Assembly: GCA_019636615.1 (NCBI GenBank)
Contig: JAHBXF010000002.1
Span: 1,428,001-1,492,000, forward strand
Length of the DNA: 64,000 nt
DNA from: Phycisphaeraceae bacterium
GTDB lineage: Bacteria > Planctomycetota > Phycisphaerae > Phycisphaerales > UBA1924
Direction: 5' to 3'
Positions 1 to 8,176 of the stretch are shown here, in pieces; position 1 is the first letter of the stretch; each line of letters opens with the position of its first letter. The notes beneath the pieces were generated by a model, which was not told where the DNA came from, searched no databases, and was given only the letters and a program-made list of their open reading frames with translations. The position numbers and the translations under genes are program-made.

Positions 1-722
1 CGCTTCGCGTCCATCGCGGCGAACACGAGCTCGTCGAAGGTGGCGTCGAAGACACGGCACCATGCCGACTCGAAGAGCCGCTCGCCCCTCAGGCCGAGTA
101 TGTAACCCAGCAGCAGCGCGAAGGCCGTCGAGAGGGGTGTTGGTTGGACACGCTGGCGCGTCTTCCTTGCGCGCCCGGCAAGGTGCCCCGACTGGGTCCA
201 CGTCGATGCAGTGTTCCGGACCACTTTGTCGAGCGTCTCGGGATTCAGGCGGTCATCGACAGCAGCTCGCACGGCGTTGGTCAAGGCCTGCCGCGACAAC
301 TCCTCGCCGGAGTGCATCCGGAGAATCGGATCGCCCGATGCGCGGAGCAAGGGATCGCGAGCCAGCGCCGTAAGGAGGGCAAGCAGTTGCCTCCCCGGCT
401 CGTCGGCCTTCCAGAAGAGGCGTAGCACGCGGAACAAAGGCACTGATGGATCGAGGCCATATATCTCGCCAAGCCGCTGGTTGGTCAGCTTTCGCGTCGA
501 GCCGGTCGGCTTTCGCAGGACGTTCTCGTCAACGATGGCCTCTGCATACCGAGCCCGGGGCGCGCCTGGCGGAACCTGCTCGAACAGCGAGGTCAGTTCA
601 TCAAGCATCATCGTGCGGCTGGTGTGGGTGCCCTTGTCCCCAGCGCGGAATCCGAACCGCTCTAGTCGGGATCGGTCGGCCCCAAGAAGCCATGATTCAG
701 AGATGGCAGTAGGGTTTGGCAT
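1..722 (-). CDS. Partial gene leaving the left edge; possible BrxA-like (DUF1819) protein
   Basis: An unbroken minus-strand frame opens with ATG at 722 and is still open at position 1, giving 240 visible codons with no C-terminus. The protein looks soluble, with no signal peptide or membrane segment. Residues 62-80 (AIVDENVLRKPTGSTRKLT) followed by a Leu/Ala-rich helix with ALARDPLL near residues 119-126 recall the layout of BrxA/DUF1819 proteins of BREX defence loci. That match is from memory and by eye. The gene follows the last prophage A gene in the same direction, with 86 bp and a hairpin between them. No strong Shine-Dalgarno precedes the ATG. It could equally be an unrelated host protein; that it is a real gene is likely because the other frames over this stretch look random. 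Confidence 0.5.
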   Translation of the reverse strand, partial: MPNPTAISESWLLGADRSRLERFGFRAGDKGTHTSRTMMLDELTSLFEQVPPGAPRARYAEAIVDENVLRKPTGSTRKLTNQRLGEIYGLDPSVPLFRVLRLFWKADEPGRQLLALLTALARDPLLRASGDPILRMHSGEELSRQALTNAVRAAVDDRLNPETLDKVVRNTASTWTQSGHLAGRARKTRQRVQPTPLSTAFALLLGYILGLRGERLFESAWCRVFDATFDELVFAAMDAK

Positions 723-740
723 TCCGAATAGTGTAGCATC

Positions 741-762
741 TCGCCGGCCCGTTTGCCGGCGA
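741..762. repeat. Perfect 8-bp inverted repeat with 6-nt loop
   Basis: TCGCCGGC and GCCGGCGA flank a 6-nt loop, about 46 bp after the stop of the Hint gene and 18 bp before the start of the left-edge gene. No T-tract follows on either strand. It could end late prophage transcription or act as an operator for the left-edge gene; the sequence does not decide. Confidence 0.4.
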
Positions 763-808
763 GTACGGCACAAAATGGAACGACATCTGGACGGTTTCTG
801 ATCGGTTG

Positions 809-2053
809 CTAGATCGAGTACGTCCCCCCCGGCCCGCCGCTGGACTGGCTGCTGGAGCCGCTGCCGCTGCCGGAGCCGGACGAGGAGCTCGACGACATCG
901 ACGAGCCGCTCGACTTGCTGGCCGACGAGCCGCTGCTGCTCGAGGAACCGCTGCCGGAGCCCGAACCGCTGGAGCTTGACCCCGAGCCGGAAGAGTGGGC
1001 AGTCGCGGGCATGTCGTTGTGGACCCAGACGCCCTCGGCGGAGAACGTGTTCGTGCCCGGGATGTGGATGGCCACGGTGCGGGTCGGCGCGTCGATGCGT
1101 TCGACGGTCTCGACCAGTTCCTCGGCGAGTCGCTCGCCGATCAGGTAGTCGCCCTTCTTGAGGAACTCGGCGGACGAGAAGCCCCATTCGTCGCCGCGGC
1201 GCATGAGGAACGGGTGCTCGGGCGTGGCCTTGATGCGGCGGTTGATGACGACGAACCCCGTGTGCTCGCCGAGTTTGACGCTGGCGACGCGGCCGACGGT
1301 CGGGATGGTGCCGCGCAAGCCGTGATGAGACAGCCACTGATACTGCGCGCGGTAGGGGACATCGACTTCGAGGCCGGGAATCTTGATCGTGGCCACGCGG
1401 TCGCCGGGCTTGAGGTTCTCGATGGTCGTCACGCGGCCGTCGGCCAGGCGGACGAGCGTGCCGAAGAGCAGGCAGTTCGAACCCCCACCCCCGCCACCTC
1501 CACCCCCGCCGCCACCACCACCACCTCCTCCGCCTCCTCCGCCACCAGATCCGCCACCGCCGGAACCGCCCGAGCCAGAGCCGGAGCCCGAGCCGCCCGA
1601 ACCGCTGCCGGACCCGCCGCTCCCGGAACCTCCGCTCCCTGATCCGCCTGAGCCGGAACCTGACCCGCCGCTGCCCGAGCCTCCGGACCCAGAGCCCGAC
1701 CCGCTCGTGCCACCGCCGCCGGACGAGCCACCCGAGCTCCCTCCGCCGCCGCCGCTGGACGCGCCGCTGCTGCCAGCGCCGGAACTCCCCGATGCGCCGC
1801 TCGACGCACCGCTGCTGGCCCCGCTGCTCGCGCCGCTCGAAGCGCCGGAGGAACCGCTCGATGAGCCCGAGCCGCTGCTTGATGACCCGCTTGACGATGA
1901 GCCGGACGAACTGCTCCCACTCGACGAGGACGAGCCCGACGATGAACTCTCCGAACTGCCGGACGAACCGGAGCCGGAGCCCGAGCCGCCGGGGCCGCCT
2001 GTGGAGGCCCACACGGGGATGTAGAGGAAGTACCGGCGGGGTTCGTCGCTCAT
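809..2053 (-). CDS. Ser/Gly-rich phage protein with internal Hint (intein-like) domain, prophage A
   Basis: The 414-residue protein starts MSDEPRRYFLYIPVW at ATG 2053, behind GAGGAG, and this start overlaps the upstream stop as ATGA. Residues 16-193 are almost only Ser, Gly and some Ala, ending in a long poly-Gly run. Residues 194-346 form a compact Hint domain with Cys194, a TPEH motif near residues 277-280 and a terminal VHN at 344-346. The rest is again Ser/Gly-rich and ends GGTYSI. Asp347 follows the Asn, so the usual Cys/Ser/Thr splicing nucleophile is missing, as in type A bacterial intein-like (BIL) domains. No signal peptide is visible. It is the last gene of prophage A; a homologue ends prophage B. 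I infer a self-cleaving or self-modifying virion surface protein. A secreted polymorphic-toxin-like Hint protein is the alternative. Confidence 0.8.
   Translation of the reverse strand: MSDEPRRYFLYIPVWASTGGPGGSGSGSGSSGSSESSSSGSSSSSGSSSSGSSSSGSSSSGSGSSSGSSGASSGASSGASSGASSGASGSSGAGSSGASSGGGGGSSGGSSGGGGTSGSGSGSGGSGSGGSGSGSGGSGSGGSGSGGSGSGSGGSGSGSGSGGSGGGGSGGGGGGGGGGGGGGGGGGGGGGSNCLLFGTLVRLADGRVTTIENLKPGDRVATIKIPGLEVDVPYRAQYQWLSHHGLRGTIPTVGRVASVKLGEHTGFVVINRRIKATPEHPFLMRRGDEWGFSSAEFLKKGDYLIGERLAEELVETVERIDAPTRTVAIHIPGTNTFSAEGVWVHNDMPATAHSSGSGSSSSGSGSGSGSSSSSGSSASKSSGSSMSSSSSSGSGSGSGSSSQSSGGPGGTYSI
1016..1474 (-). other. Hint/BIL domain coding segment, prophage A
   Basis: This codes for residues 194-346 of the Ser/Gly protein. 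Cys194 is the first codon (TGC, 1474-1472), followed by LADG and PGDRVA motifs typical of Hint block A, then TPEHPF (block B) and VWVHN (block G). There is no homing endonuclease insert: at 153 residues the domain is minimal size. It is the only part of the gene with normal amino-acid composition. Confidence 0.85.
1480..1990. repeat. Low-complexity Ser/Gly coding repeats
   Basis: Degenerate GGS/GSS/GAS codon repeats encode the N-terminal arm of the Hint protein. The stretch nearest the Hint domain (about 1480-1546) is an almost pure Gly-codon run. The opposite strand appears as a long proline-rich open frame, an artefact of the repeats. Confidence 0.85.
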
Positions 2054-2964
2054 CCCTGGTTCTCCTCGTGGGGGTGACTCGGATTCGCGGGCTGATACCA
2101 CCCGGCGGTGCTGACGGGCTTGGCGCACTCCGCCGCGGCGTCGGCCACGGCCTGCTCGAAGGGCACGAACTCAAACGCCTTCAGGGCGCACGCCTCGGGG
2201 TCGGGCGCACAGTTGAGGACGCGGAAGCGGTGCTGCTCGAAGTGCGGCTTCAGGGCCTCGAAGCGCTTCTGGAGGCTCTCGTACAGGATGGTGTTGTGGC
2301 GGATCGCGTCCTTCGATCGGTGCTCGTCGAAGGCGTAGCGCCGCTCGCGGTCCATCTTGAAGTCCGCGCCGAGCAGGTAGACCGTGCGGAAGCCGAGGTA
2401 GTGCAGCAGGTGCAGCGCCGCGAGCATGACGCTGCGCTTGCCCTTGATGCCGAGCGAGTCGGTGTGCTCGCCGTCCTGGCCCCAGTTGATCGTGTCGGAC
2501 TTGAGGAACCGGCTGTGATCGAAGTGGTCGCTGCGGCGGTAGAAGAGCACGCCGGGCATCTGGCGGACCTTGAAGGCGCTGGCGCGCATGGAGCCGTCGG
2601 GATTCTGGACGCGCAGGCGCTTGTCGAAGTGAGAGACGGGCACGATCTTCAGGATGCCCGGGTCCTTCCAGCCCGTGTCGATGAAGCGGCCGGGGTCGTC
2701 CACGCACGTCCACAGCGTGGGGCGATGCACGGCCCAGGCGTTGTTGACGGCCATCGTCACGATGCCGCGCCGGTTGAGTTGGGCCAGGTCGAGCGCCGAC
2801 AATGACGGCCCCGACAAGATCATGAACGCCGACCGTCCCCTGTAGAAGTCGCACAGCGAGACGGAGTCGAAGTCGGCGGTGTACAGGCGCACGCCGCTCC
2901 GCGCGGGTCTGCGCTGCTTGAGGCCCGCCTGCAGCGCCGCGATGTCTCCGCTGTTGTCACGCAT
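2050..2964 (-). CDS. DUF115/MptE-like glycosyltransferase-type protein, prophage A
   Basis: 304 residues from ATG 2964, which overlaps the upstream methyltransferase stop by 8 nt. The prophage B homologue uses GTG at the same overlap, which supports this start. Near the N-terminus, ILSGPSL is followed by VTMAVNNAW and TCVDDPGRF. This is the pattern of a Rossmann-type DUF115/sialyltransferase-like family often encoded by phages and glycan clusters. The middle has SVMLAALHLLHYLGFRTVYL and a second conserved GADFKMD segment. There is no DXD-type GT-A signature, signal peptide or membrane helix. Its stop overlaps the start of the Ser/Gly Hint gene (ATGA), so the two are translationally coupled. 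I infer modification of the Hint protein or another virion part; substrate and donor are unknown. Confidence 0.6.
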   Translation of the reverse strand: MRDNSGDIAALQAGLKQRRPARSGVRLYTADFDSVSLCDFYRGRSAFMILSGPSLSALDLAQLNRRGIVTMAVNNAWAVHRPTLWTCVDDPGRFIDTGWKDPGILKIVPVSHFDKRLRVQNPDGSMRASAFKVRQMPGVLFYRRSDHFDHSRFLKSDTINWGQDGEHTDSLGIKGKRSVMLAALHLLHYLGFRTVYLLGADFKMDRERRYAFDEHRSKDAIRHNTILYESLQKRFEALKPHFEQHRFRVLNCAPDPEACALKAFEFVPFEQAVADAAAECAKPVSTAGWYQPANPSHPHEENQG

Positions 2965-3544
2965 CGTTGAACACCCCTGCGATGTACCCCCCACGAGGTG
3001 CGGCCAGCCCCCGGCGCACCGTGCCGACGCGGCCGATCCGGTCGAGCCACCACTTCAGCGGCCGCACCGTCGGGTGCAGGCCCTCGCCGTTGACCTTCGT
3101 CTTGCTCTCCCGCGTGCAGATTGACAGCACGAAACCCCCGCCGAGCGCGGCGATCCGCCGCATCTCGTCGAGCACCTCGTCCACCTCCTCGGGGAGCAGG
3201 TGTTCGAGAGCGTCGAACGAGGTCACCACGTCGGCGATGCCCGCGGAGACGGGCACGCGGTGCATGGGCGCCACGATGTCCGCTTCGGGGAAGGCGAAGT
3301 CGATGCCTAGGCCGTCGATCCCCAGCCGCCGGAGGTGCTGTATAAAGAGGTTTCGGCCGCAGCCGAAGTCCACGACGAACGTGGGGCGGGGCTTCCAAGC
3401 CTGCACCAGCCGATAGGCGAACCGCCCGTGGTTGGTCGAGCCGTAGGTGCCCCCGGCATTCCTAGCCAGCGCGAGGTACTTCCGCCGCTCGTGCTCGCGC
3501 CGGGCTTCGAGGTCCACGGGGATGGAGACGTTCGCGTCAGACAT
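2957..3544 (-). CDS. Class I SAM-dependent methyltransferase, prophage A
   Basis: 195 residues from ATG 3544, overlapping the preceding stop by 8 nt. The SAM-binding glycine loop VVDFGCGRN lies near residues 63-71. An acidic strand end (GLGIDFAF) and a motif IV-like segment (ADVVTSFDALEHLLPEEVD) follow, as in Methyltransf_11/23 folds. No DNA-methylase motif (DPPY-type) is present, so a small-molecule, glycan or protein substrate is more likely. Its place between a structural gene and a glycosyltransferase-like gene is the same in prophage B. I infer a role in decorating virion glycans or proteins. Confidence 0.75.
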   Translation of the reverse strand: MSDANVSIPVDLEARREHERRKYLALARNAGGTYGSTNHGRFAYRLVQAWKPRPTFVVDFGCGRNLFIQHLRRLGIDGLGIDFAFPEADIVAPMHRVPVSAGIADVVTSFDALEHLLPEEVDEVLDEMRRIAALGGGFVLSICTRESKTKVNGEGLHPTVRPLKWWLDRIGRVGTVRRGLAAPRGGYIAGVFNDA

Positions 3545-4571
3545 AGAGCCACACCGGGACGTCGAACTCGACCAGTTCCATTCCGTTGAGGGCCTGGAAC
3601 GCCCAGACCGTCCCGCCTCGCGTGTCGCGCTCGGCCACCATCTCGACCGCAACGCCCTTGAGGATGGGGCGCAGCATCGGCACCGCCGCCTTGCGGGGGC
3701 AGTAGCCCGCGGGGTCCAGCGGCTCGAGTTGCCCGGGGACGAACAGCGACCGCAGGCCGCCGAAGCCGTCGGTGCCTTCGGGCTCTTCCTCCGGCACGTC
3801 GCTGTGATGGCTCTCGAACCTGTTGATGGCCCAGCGCGACGGGTCTTCCTCGCCGCCCGCGCCCTTGGACGACAGACCTTCCTCCAGCGCGATGTACCGC
3901 CCGAAGGTATCGCTGCCGGGGTCGCCGTCGATCGCGGCCTCGGTCCACGGGTAGCGCCAGCGGAAGCGCTCGCCCTCGATCTCGCGGGCCTCGCCGAGGA
4001 TGGCGACGATGCGGCCCCCGCGCGGACGTCCCACCTCGACCAGCGCCCACTTCTCGCCGACACCTTCCTCCTTCCAGAGGATGGCGGCGCTCCCGGAGCC
4101 CACGGACGTGAGCACCGTCTCATCGGGCGCGACCTCGGCGAAGGCGTGCTCCTCATCCTCGATGAGGATGCGCGCGGGCGTGACGCCGTGGACCACGCAC
4201 AGGCCAACCTCACCGCGCGGGATCGGCTCGCGCGCGATGGCGAAGGAGCCTGGGCGCGTCGTGTCGGTGGGCGTGATGCCCTTGAAGGCCAGGCGGTTCT
4301 GGAAGGACTTCTCCGGGCCGTCGTCGTCGGGTAGAAACAGCGGCCCGTCTATGGCCAGGGCGTGGTAGCGCTCCAGGTCCGCGCCGCTATCGTTGCGCAC
4401 GACGACGACGCCCCCGCCGATGAAGGATCGCCCGCCGTCCCACAGTTCCCCGGCGCGGCGGTCCTGCTGGCGACGGCGCGCGTCGAGCGCCGCATCGACG
4501 AAGGCGTTGTATGCCCGCGCGGGGATGCGGAGCGGATCGCCGGACCGGACTTTGCGGAGGTCGTCACCCAT
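3537..4571 (-). CDS. Phage structural protein of unknown function, downstream of tape measure
   Basis: 344 residues from ATG 4571. It has a homologue of similar size at the same place in prophage B. Shared features are an N-terminal DDLRKVRSG.PLRIPA.AYN.FVDAA segment, a central VxNDS motif and a conserved WKE.G.GEKWA block. The protein is rich in beta-prone stretches and has no signal or membrane segment. Its position two genes after the tape measure suits a distal tail, baseplate or fibre-base component. That is inference from position only; I do not recognise a named domain. Confidence 0.6.
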   Translation of the reverse strand: MGDDLRKVRSGDPLRIPARAYNAFVDAALDARRRQQDRRAGELWDGGRSFIGGGVVVVRNDSGADLERYHALAIDGPLFLPDDDGPEKSFQNRLAFKGITPTDTTRPGSFAIAREPIPRGEVGLCVVHGVTPARILIEDEEHAFAEVAPDETVLTSVGSGSAAILWKEEGVGEKWALVEVGRPRGGRIVAILGEAREIEGERFRWRYPWTEAAIDGDPGSDTFGRYIALEEGLSSKGAGGEEDPSRWAINRFESHHSDVPEEEPEGTDGFGGLRSLFVPGQLEPLDPAGYCPRKAAVPMLRPILKGVAVEMVAERDTRGGTVWAFQALNGMELVEFDVPVWLYV

Positions 4572-4595
4572 GTCTTCTCGTGGGGGTCGTCGGGG

Positions 4596-5420
4596 TCATC
4601 CCAACTGCAACGCCGCGAAACTCCCGCTCTCGTACACGCGCTCGACGTAGGCCGCGACGGGACGCTTCACGAGCGCCTTGGCGGCGGTGTCCTCCTGGTC
4701 GCTGTACCGCACCCACAGGTACTCCCAGCCCTTCTTGTTGATGCCGTTGATCGGGCCGATCGACAGCCCCGTCACGTTGGGGCTGGCGGCGAAGCGGTAC
4801 GTGATCTCCCAGTCGGCCTCGGTTCCGCTGCCGCGCTTCGCGCCGCTCGCGCCCAGGAAGAGCACCTCGCCGGGGGCGAAGCCGCGGAAGGAGTCGCCGT
4901 TGAGCTTGCCGGTGAGGTTGAACAGCACGCCCTTGTACGCGCCGGTGATCTGCGCATCGGGCTTGTAGTGCGTCTCGGCGAAGTGGTAGACGGGGACGGT
5001 GATGTCGATCCCCTCGACGCCGTCGGCGCTGACGCCGATCGCGCCCTGAAAGTCCGGCGCAACCATGCCCGGCGCGGGGACGCGCTGCACGGTGGCCAGC
5101 GACTGCGTGATGTGCTGCGTGCCGCCGCCGGTGTCGAACTGGAAGGTGGACTCGCCGGTCGGCGGCCCGCTCCCGCCGCCGCTCGTGGGGGCGTAGCGGG
5201 CCAGCCCGTCCCATAGGCCCGGGCCAAGGGGCTCGATCTGCACGCTCTGCCGAGGTAGGGTGGCGTAGGTGGCGGGTGCCTCCGCCTCGAGCGCATCGCG
5301 CGCGGCGATGTCGTTGTCCGTGCCGAGCACGATATACGCGAGCTCCGCCGAGGAGTTGCTCCCCGTGACGCTCTTGACGAGCCTGCGTGACTCGAACTTC
5401 TCGCGCACCTCGATGGGCAT
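4596..5420 (-). CDS. Phage tail-associated protein, first gene after the tape measure
   Basis: 274 residues from ATG 5420, 12 bp after the tape-measure stop. It opens MPIEVREKFESRR. A central GGGTQHITQSL segment and a C-terminal GINKKGWEYLWVRYSD segment are conserved in the prophage B homologue. Strong beta character and the place directly after the tape measure suggest a distal tail or hub protein. No specific family was recognised. Confidence 0.65.
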   Translation of the reverse strand: MPIEVREKFESRRLVKSVTGSNSSAELAYIVLGTDNDIAARDALEAEAPATYATLPRQSVQIEPLGPGLWDGLARYAPTSGGGSGPPTGESTFQFDTGGGTQHITQSLATVQRVPAPGMVAPDFQGAIGVSADGVEGIDITVPVYHFAETHYKPDAQITGAYKGVLFNLTGKLNGDSFRGFAPGEVLFLGASGAKRGSGTEADWEITYRFAASPNVTGLSIGPINGINKKGWEYLWVRYSDQEDTAAKALVKRPVAAYVERVYESGSFAALQLG

Positions 5421-5432
5421 CCGTCACTCCGA

Positions 5433-7433
5433 TCAGCCGAACGTCAACCCGCCCGTTCCCGCCGCGTCGGCCAGTCGCTTGGTGTGCCTCGCGGTCTGCT
5501 CCGTCGCGCGGGCCGTGCGCTCGGCGGCGTCGCTGCCCGCGGCGAGTCCCTGCGCGGCCTTGGCGTTGAACGTGCCGCGCACGCTGATCCCCTTGGCGAG
5601 CAGGTCGCCGAGGCCCGCGATGCGCTCGTCGAACTCGGCCATCAGGTCGCGGGGAGATCGCCCCCCACCAGGCCCCCGCTCCGCGTCCGCCGCCTCGCGC
5701 TTGCGCCGGGCCTCCTCGATCGCGGCGGCCAATCTCTCCTTCGCGGCGTCGAGCGCCGCGCGCGACTCGGCCAGGCCCGCCTCCGTGTCCTTGCGGAGTG
5801 CCTCCTGCGCATTCTCGAAGTCCTGCCCGATCGCGGCGAGGGTCGCCTCGTGGATGGCGGCCGCCTGCTCGCGCTCGGCGGATCGCCGGCGCTCGCGCGC
5901 GGCCACGTCGCGCTGGGCGGCATCCTCCAGTTCGATCAGCCGCGATTCGAGTTGCTGGTCCACCGCCTTCTTGGCGGCGTCCACATCCAGCCCGGAATCG
6001 AACAGGCCCTGTATCTCCAGCATGCGCTTGGCGACCCAGGACGAGGCGGACTCCCAGATCTGCTGGAAGCCGGTGGTGTAGTTTGTCCAGGTCTTGCTGA
6101 GGAACGCCGTCGTCTCGATCCACGCGACCTCGATGGCGTGGAACCCGACCTCGGCGGCGGTCAGCGCCCCGTACCACATCGACTGGGCCGTGCTCACGAA
6201 GAACTGCTTCGCCCCGAGCCACGCCTTGTTGAGCGCCGCGACGCCCTGCTGCCAGGCGACCTTCAGCGAGAGCCACAGGATCTCGGCGGCGAGCGCGATG
6301 TCGCCCGCTGCGAGCGCATCGGAGATGCCGCCGATGACCTTGGTGGCCCAGTCGCGCAGGCGCGTGAACTGCTCCCCGAGCCATTCGAGGGCGGCCCCGC
6401 CCGCGCCGCTGGTGACCAGGAGCGCTGCGCCCAGCCCGACGACAGCGGCGACAACCAACCCGATAGGGCTGAGCAGCGCTCCCAGGGCCGCACCGACCAG
6501 CGCGAACGCCGCCCCGATGCCCGACACAACGCTCGCCAGCACCCCCATCGCCGCGCCGACGCCGCTAATCGCCACGCCCAGGCCGATGAGGGCGGCCCCG
6601 GTCACCACGACCCCCGCCGCGACCTTCAGCGCCCAGACGACGAGGTCCTTGTTCCGCTTGATCCAGTCGGTGGCGGCGACGATGATGCGCGTGATGCGCT
6701 GCGAGAGGTCCTTGATCGTGGGCGCGAGCGCCCCGCCGATGGCGAAGACGCCCTGCTTGACGACCCGCCAGAGGATGTTGAGCGTGTCGTTCAGTTCCGC
6801 GGCGTCCCTGGCCGTCTGCGTGCTCACGGTGAGGCCCAGGCTGCGGGCCTGCGCCTGCAACTCCTCGATCCCCGCCGCGCCGGAGGAGAGCAGGGGAAGC
6901 AACTTCGTCCCCGCCCTGCCGAAGATCTCCATCGCCAGCGCGGTGCGCAGGGCCGGATCGGTGACCTGCGCCAGACGGTCGGCCAGGCGCTTGAACTGCT
7001 GATCGGGCGAGAGGCCCGCGAGGTCCTCAACCGAGAGTCCGAGCAGCGAGAGAGCCTGCTGGGCCGAGGCCGATCCCCTGGCCGCGTCCACGAGCGAGCG
7101 CTGCATGAACTTCAGGCCGTTCTCCAGCGTCTCCAGGTCCGCCCCCGACTGCTCGGCGGCGAAGCCGAGTTCGCTGAGCGCCTCGGCGCTGACGCCGGTG
7201 CGCAGGCTCATCTTGTCGAGCACGTCGCCCATGTTCGAGAAGACCTTCACGCTGCCGAGCAGCGCCGTCACCGCCGCCGCGCCGATCCCCGCCAGGCGCG
7301 TGCCGGCGCTCCGCAACCCCTGGCCGAAGGCCTCCAGGCGCTTCTGGGCGCGGCGGAGCCCGGCGCTGAGCTTGTCGCTCACGCCGAGTTCGACGAACGC
7401 CCGTCCGGCCCGGATGCCCCGCGTGTCGGCCAC
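5433..7433 (-). CDS. Phage tail tape measure protein, prophage A
   Basis: 666 residues from GTG 7433, preceded by GGAGGT. The N-terminal ELGVSDKLSAGLRRAQKRLE and a TGVSAEALSELGFAA block match the TP901-type tape-measure N-domain. Several hydrophobic segments around residues 265-350 can cross a membrane during DNA injection. A helical, charged C-terminal half with Ala/Glu/Arg-rich coiled-coil stretches follows. At 666 residues it predicts a short tail. The prophage B copy is the same length and collinear. Confidence 0.9.
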   Translation of the reverse strand: MADTRGIRAGRAFVELGVSDKLSAGLRRAQKRLEAFGQGLRSAGTRLAGIGAAAVTALLGSVKVFSNMGDVLDKMSLRTGVSAEALSELGFAAEQSGADLETLENGLKFMQRSLVDAARGSASAQQALSLLGLSVEDLAGLSPDQQFKRLADRLAQVTDPALRTALAMEIFGRAGTKLLPLLSSGAAGIEELQAQARSLGLTVSTQTARDAAELNDTLNILWRVVKQGVFAIGGALAPTIKDLSQRITRIIVAATDWIKRNKDLVVWALKVAAGVVVTGAALIGLGVAISGVGAAMGVLASVVSGIGAAFALVGAALGALLSPIGLVVAAVVGLGAALLVTSGAGGAALEWLGEQFTRLRDWATKVIGGISDALAAGDIALAAEILWLSLKVAWQQGVAALNKAWLGAKQFFVSTAQSMWYGALTAAEVGFHAIEVAWIETTAFLSKTWTNYTTGFQQIWESASSWVAKRMLEIQGLFDSGLDVDAAKKAVDQQLESRLIELEDAAQRDVAARERRRSAEREQAAAIHEATLAAIGQDFENAQEALRKDTEAGLAESRAALDAAKERLAAAIEEARRKREAADAERGPGGGRSPRDLMAEFDERIAGLGDLLAKGISVRGTFNAKAAQGLAAGSDAAERTARATEQTARHTKRLADAAGTGGLTFG

Positions 7434-7436
7434 CGA

Positions 7437-7877
7437 TCAACCTCCCTTGCGAATCGAGTTCCGCCACAAGAGCGGCAGCTTCGGCCGCTCCTTCTCCAGC
7501 GCCGGGGCCATGAACGGCCGCGCGGCGATCTTGACTTTCCGCGATGTCAACCTTCCCTTGCGCCTGGTATGCACGACCGTCTCTCCGCCGTGCTCGAGCG
7601 CCTTGGGCGCGGTGCTGTTGGTGAACCCCACGGGGCCGACCACAACTGAGTCACTGGATCGGTCGTACCCGAACAGGATCAACTTCCGCAGGCTCCCCTC
7701 GTGCGAGTGCGGCGGCTTGCCCGGCGGGGCGGTGCCCTTGCGCTTGCGGATGCTGGTCCTGGCCGCCGTGCGGATGAACGCCCCGGCCTGACTGAGCACC
7801 TTCCGCTTGGCCGAGTCCATCGCCCGCATCACGACGTGCCGGTCGAAGAACATGTTCTTGATCCGCATGGTGATCAC
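7437..7877 (-). CDS. HK97 gp10-like / tail-joining protein
   Basis: About 146 residues. The likely start is GTG 7877, overlapping the previous stop as GTGA; ATG 7868 is the alternative. A basic segment FIRTAARTSIRKRKG is followed by PPGKPPHSHEGSLRKLI and a C-terminal AARPFMAPALEKE, the usual layout of gp10-like virion-joining proteins (remaining-in-frame 'RPFM.PAL' end). It acts in capsid-tail connection in known phages. Lying next to the tape measure rather than in the head-completion block is slightly unusual. Confidence 0.6.
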   Translation of the reverse strand: MITMRIKNMFFDRHVVMRAMDSAKRKVLSQAGAFIRTAARTSIRKRKGTAPPGKPPHSHEGSLRKLILFGYDRSSDSVVVGPVGFTNSTAPKALEHGGETVVHTRRKGRLTSRKVKIAARPFMAPALEKERPKLPLLWRNSIRKGG

Positions 7878-8146
7878 GTTCCCGACCCCAACGGGGAGCC
7901 TCCGAAGAGCCGTTCCAGCAGCCCCAGGAGCGAGCGCCGCTTCGCCGTCGGGATGTCCTCGCGGTTCTTCTGCGCCCGGTGCGCGGCCCGGCGCAGTTCG
8001 GTGGGCGTGAAGAGCAGGTCGAGCTCCGCGCGCTGCCTGCCGCAGACCACCTCGCCGCGCGTGGCGAAGTAGTCCGGACTGGCGGCGGGGTGCTGGTACG
8101 GCGGCTTGTTGGGGACGCGGACGAAGCATCCGGCGACGATCTTCAT
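7874..8146 (-). CDS. Small phage protein, unknown
   Basis: 90 residues from ATG 8146, behind AAGGAGG. It begins MKIVAGCFVRVPNKPPY and has a charged helical C-terminal half (TELRRAAHRAQKNRED). Its stop overlaps the start of the gp10-like gene. No domain was recognised; its place in the tail block suggests an assembly role. Confidence 0.55.
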   Translation of the reverse strand: MKIVAGCFVRVPNKPPYQHPAASPDYFATRGEVVCGRQRAELDLLFTPTELRRAAHRAQKNREDIPTAKRRSLLGLLERLFGGSPLGSGT

Positions 8147-8176
8147 ATGACAGCCTCCTTGCATGTGTGGTGCGGA

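Noticed and set aside
1383..2024. Plus-strand open frame of 213 codons rich in Pro and Glu
   Set aside because: It is the complement of the Ser/Gly repeats of the Hint gene and has no ribosome site or domain.
5484..7649. Long plus-strand open frame over the tape measure gene
   Set aside because: Antisense shadow: Arg/Gly/Pro-rich composition, while the minus strand gives a conserved tape measure with a homologue in prophage B.
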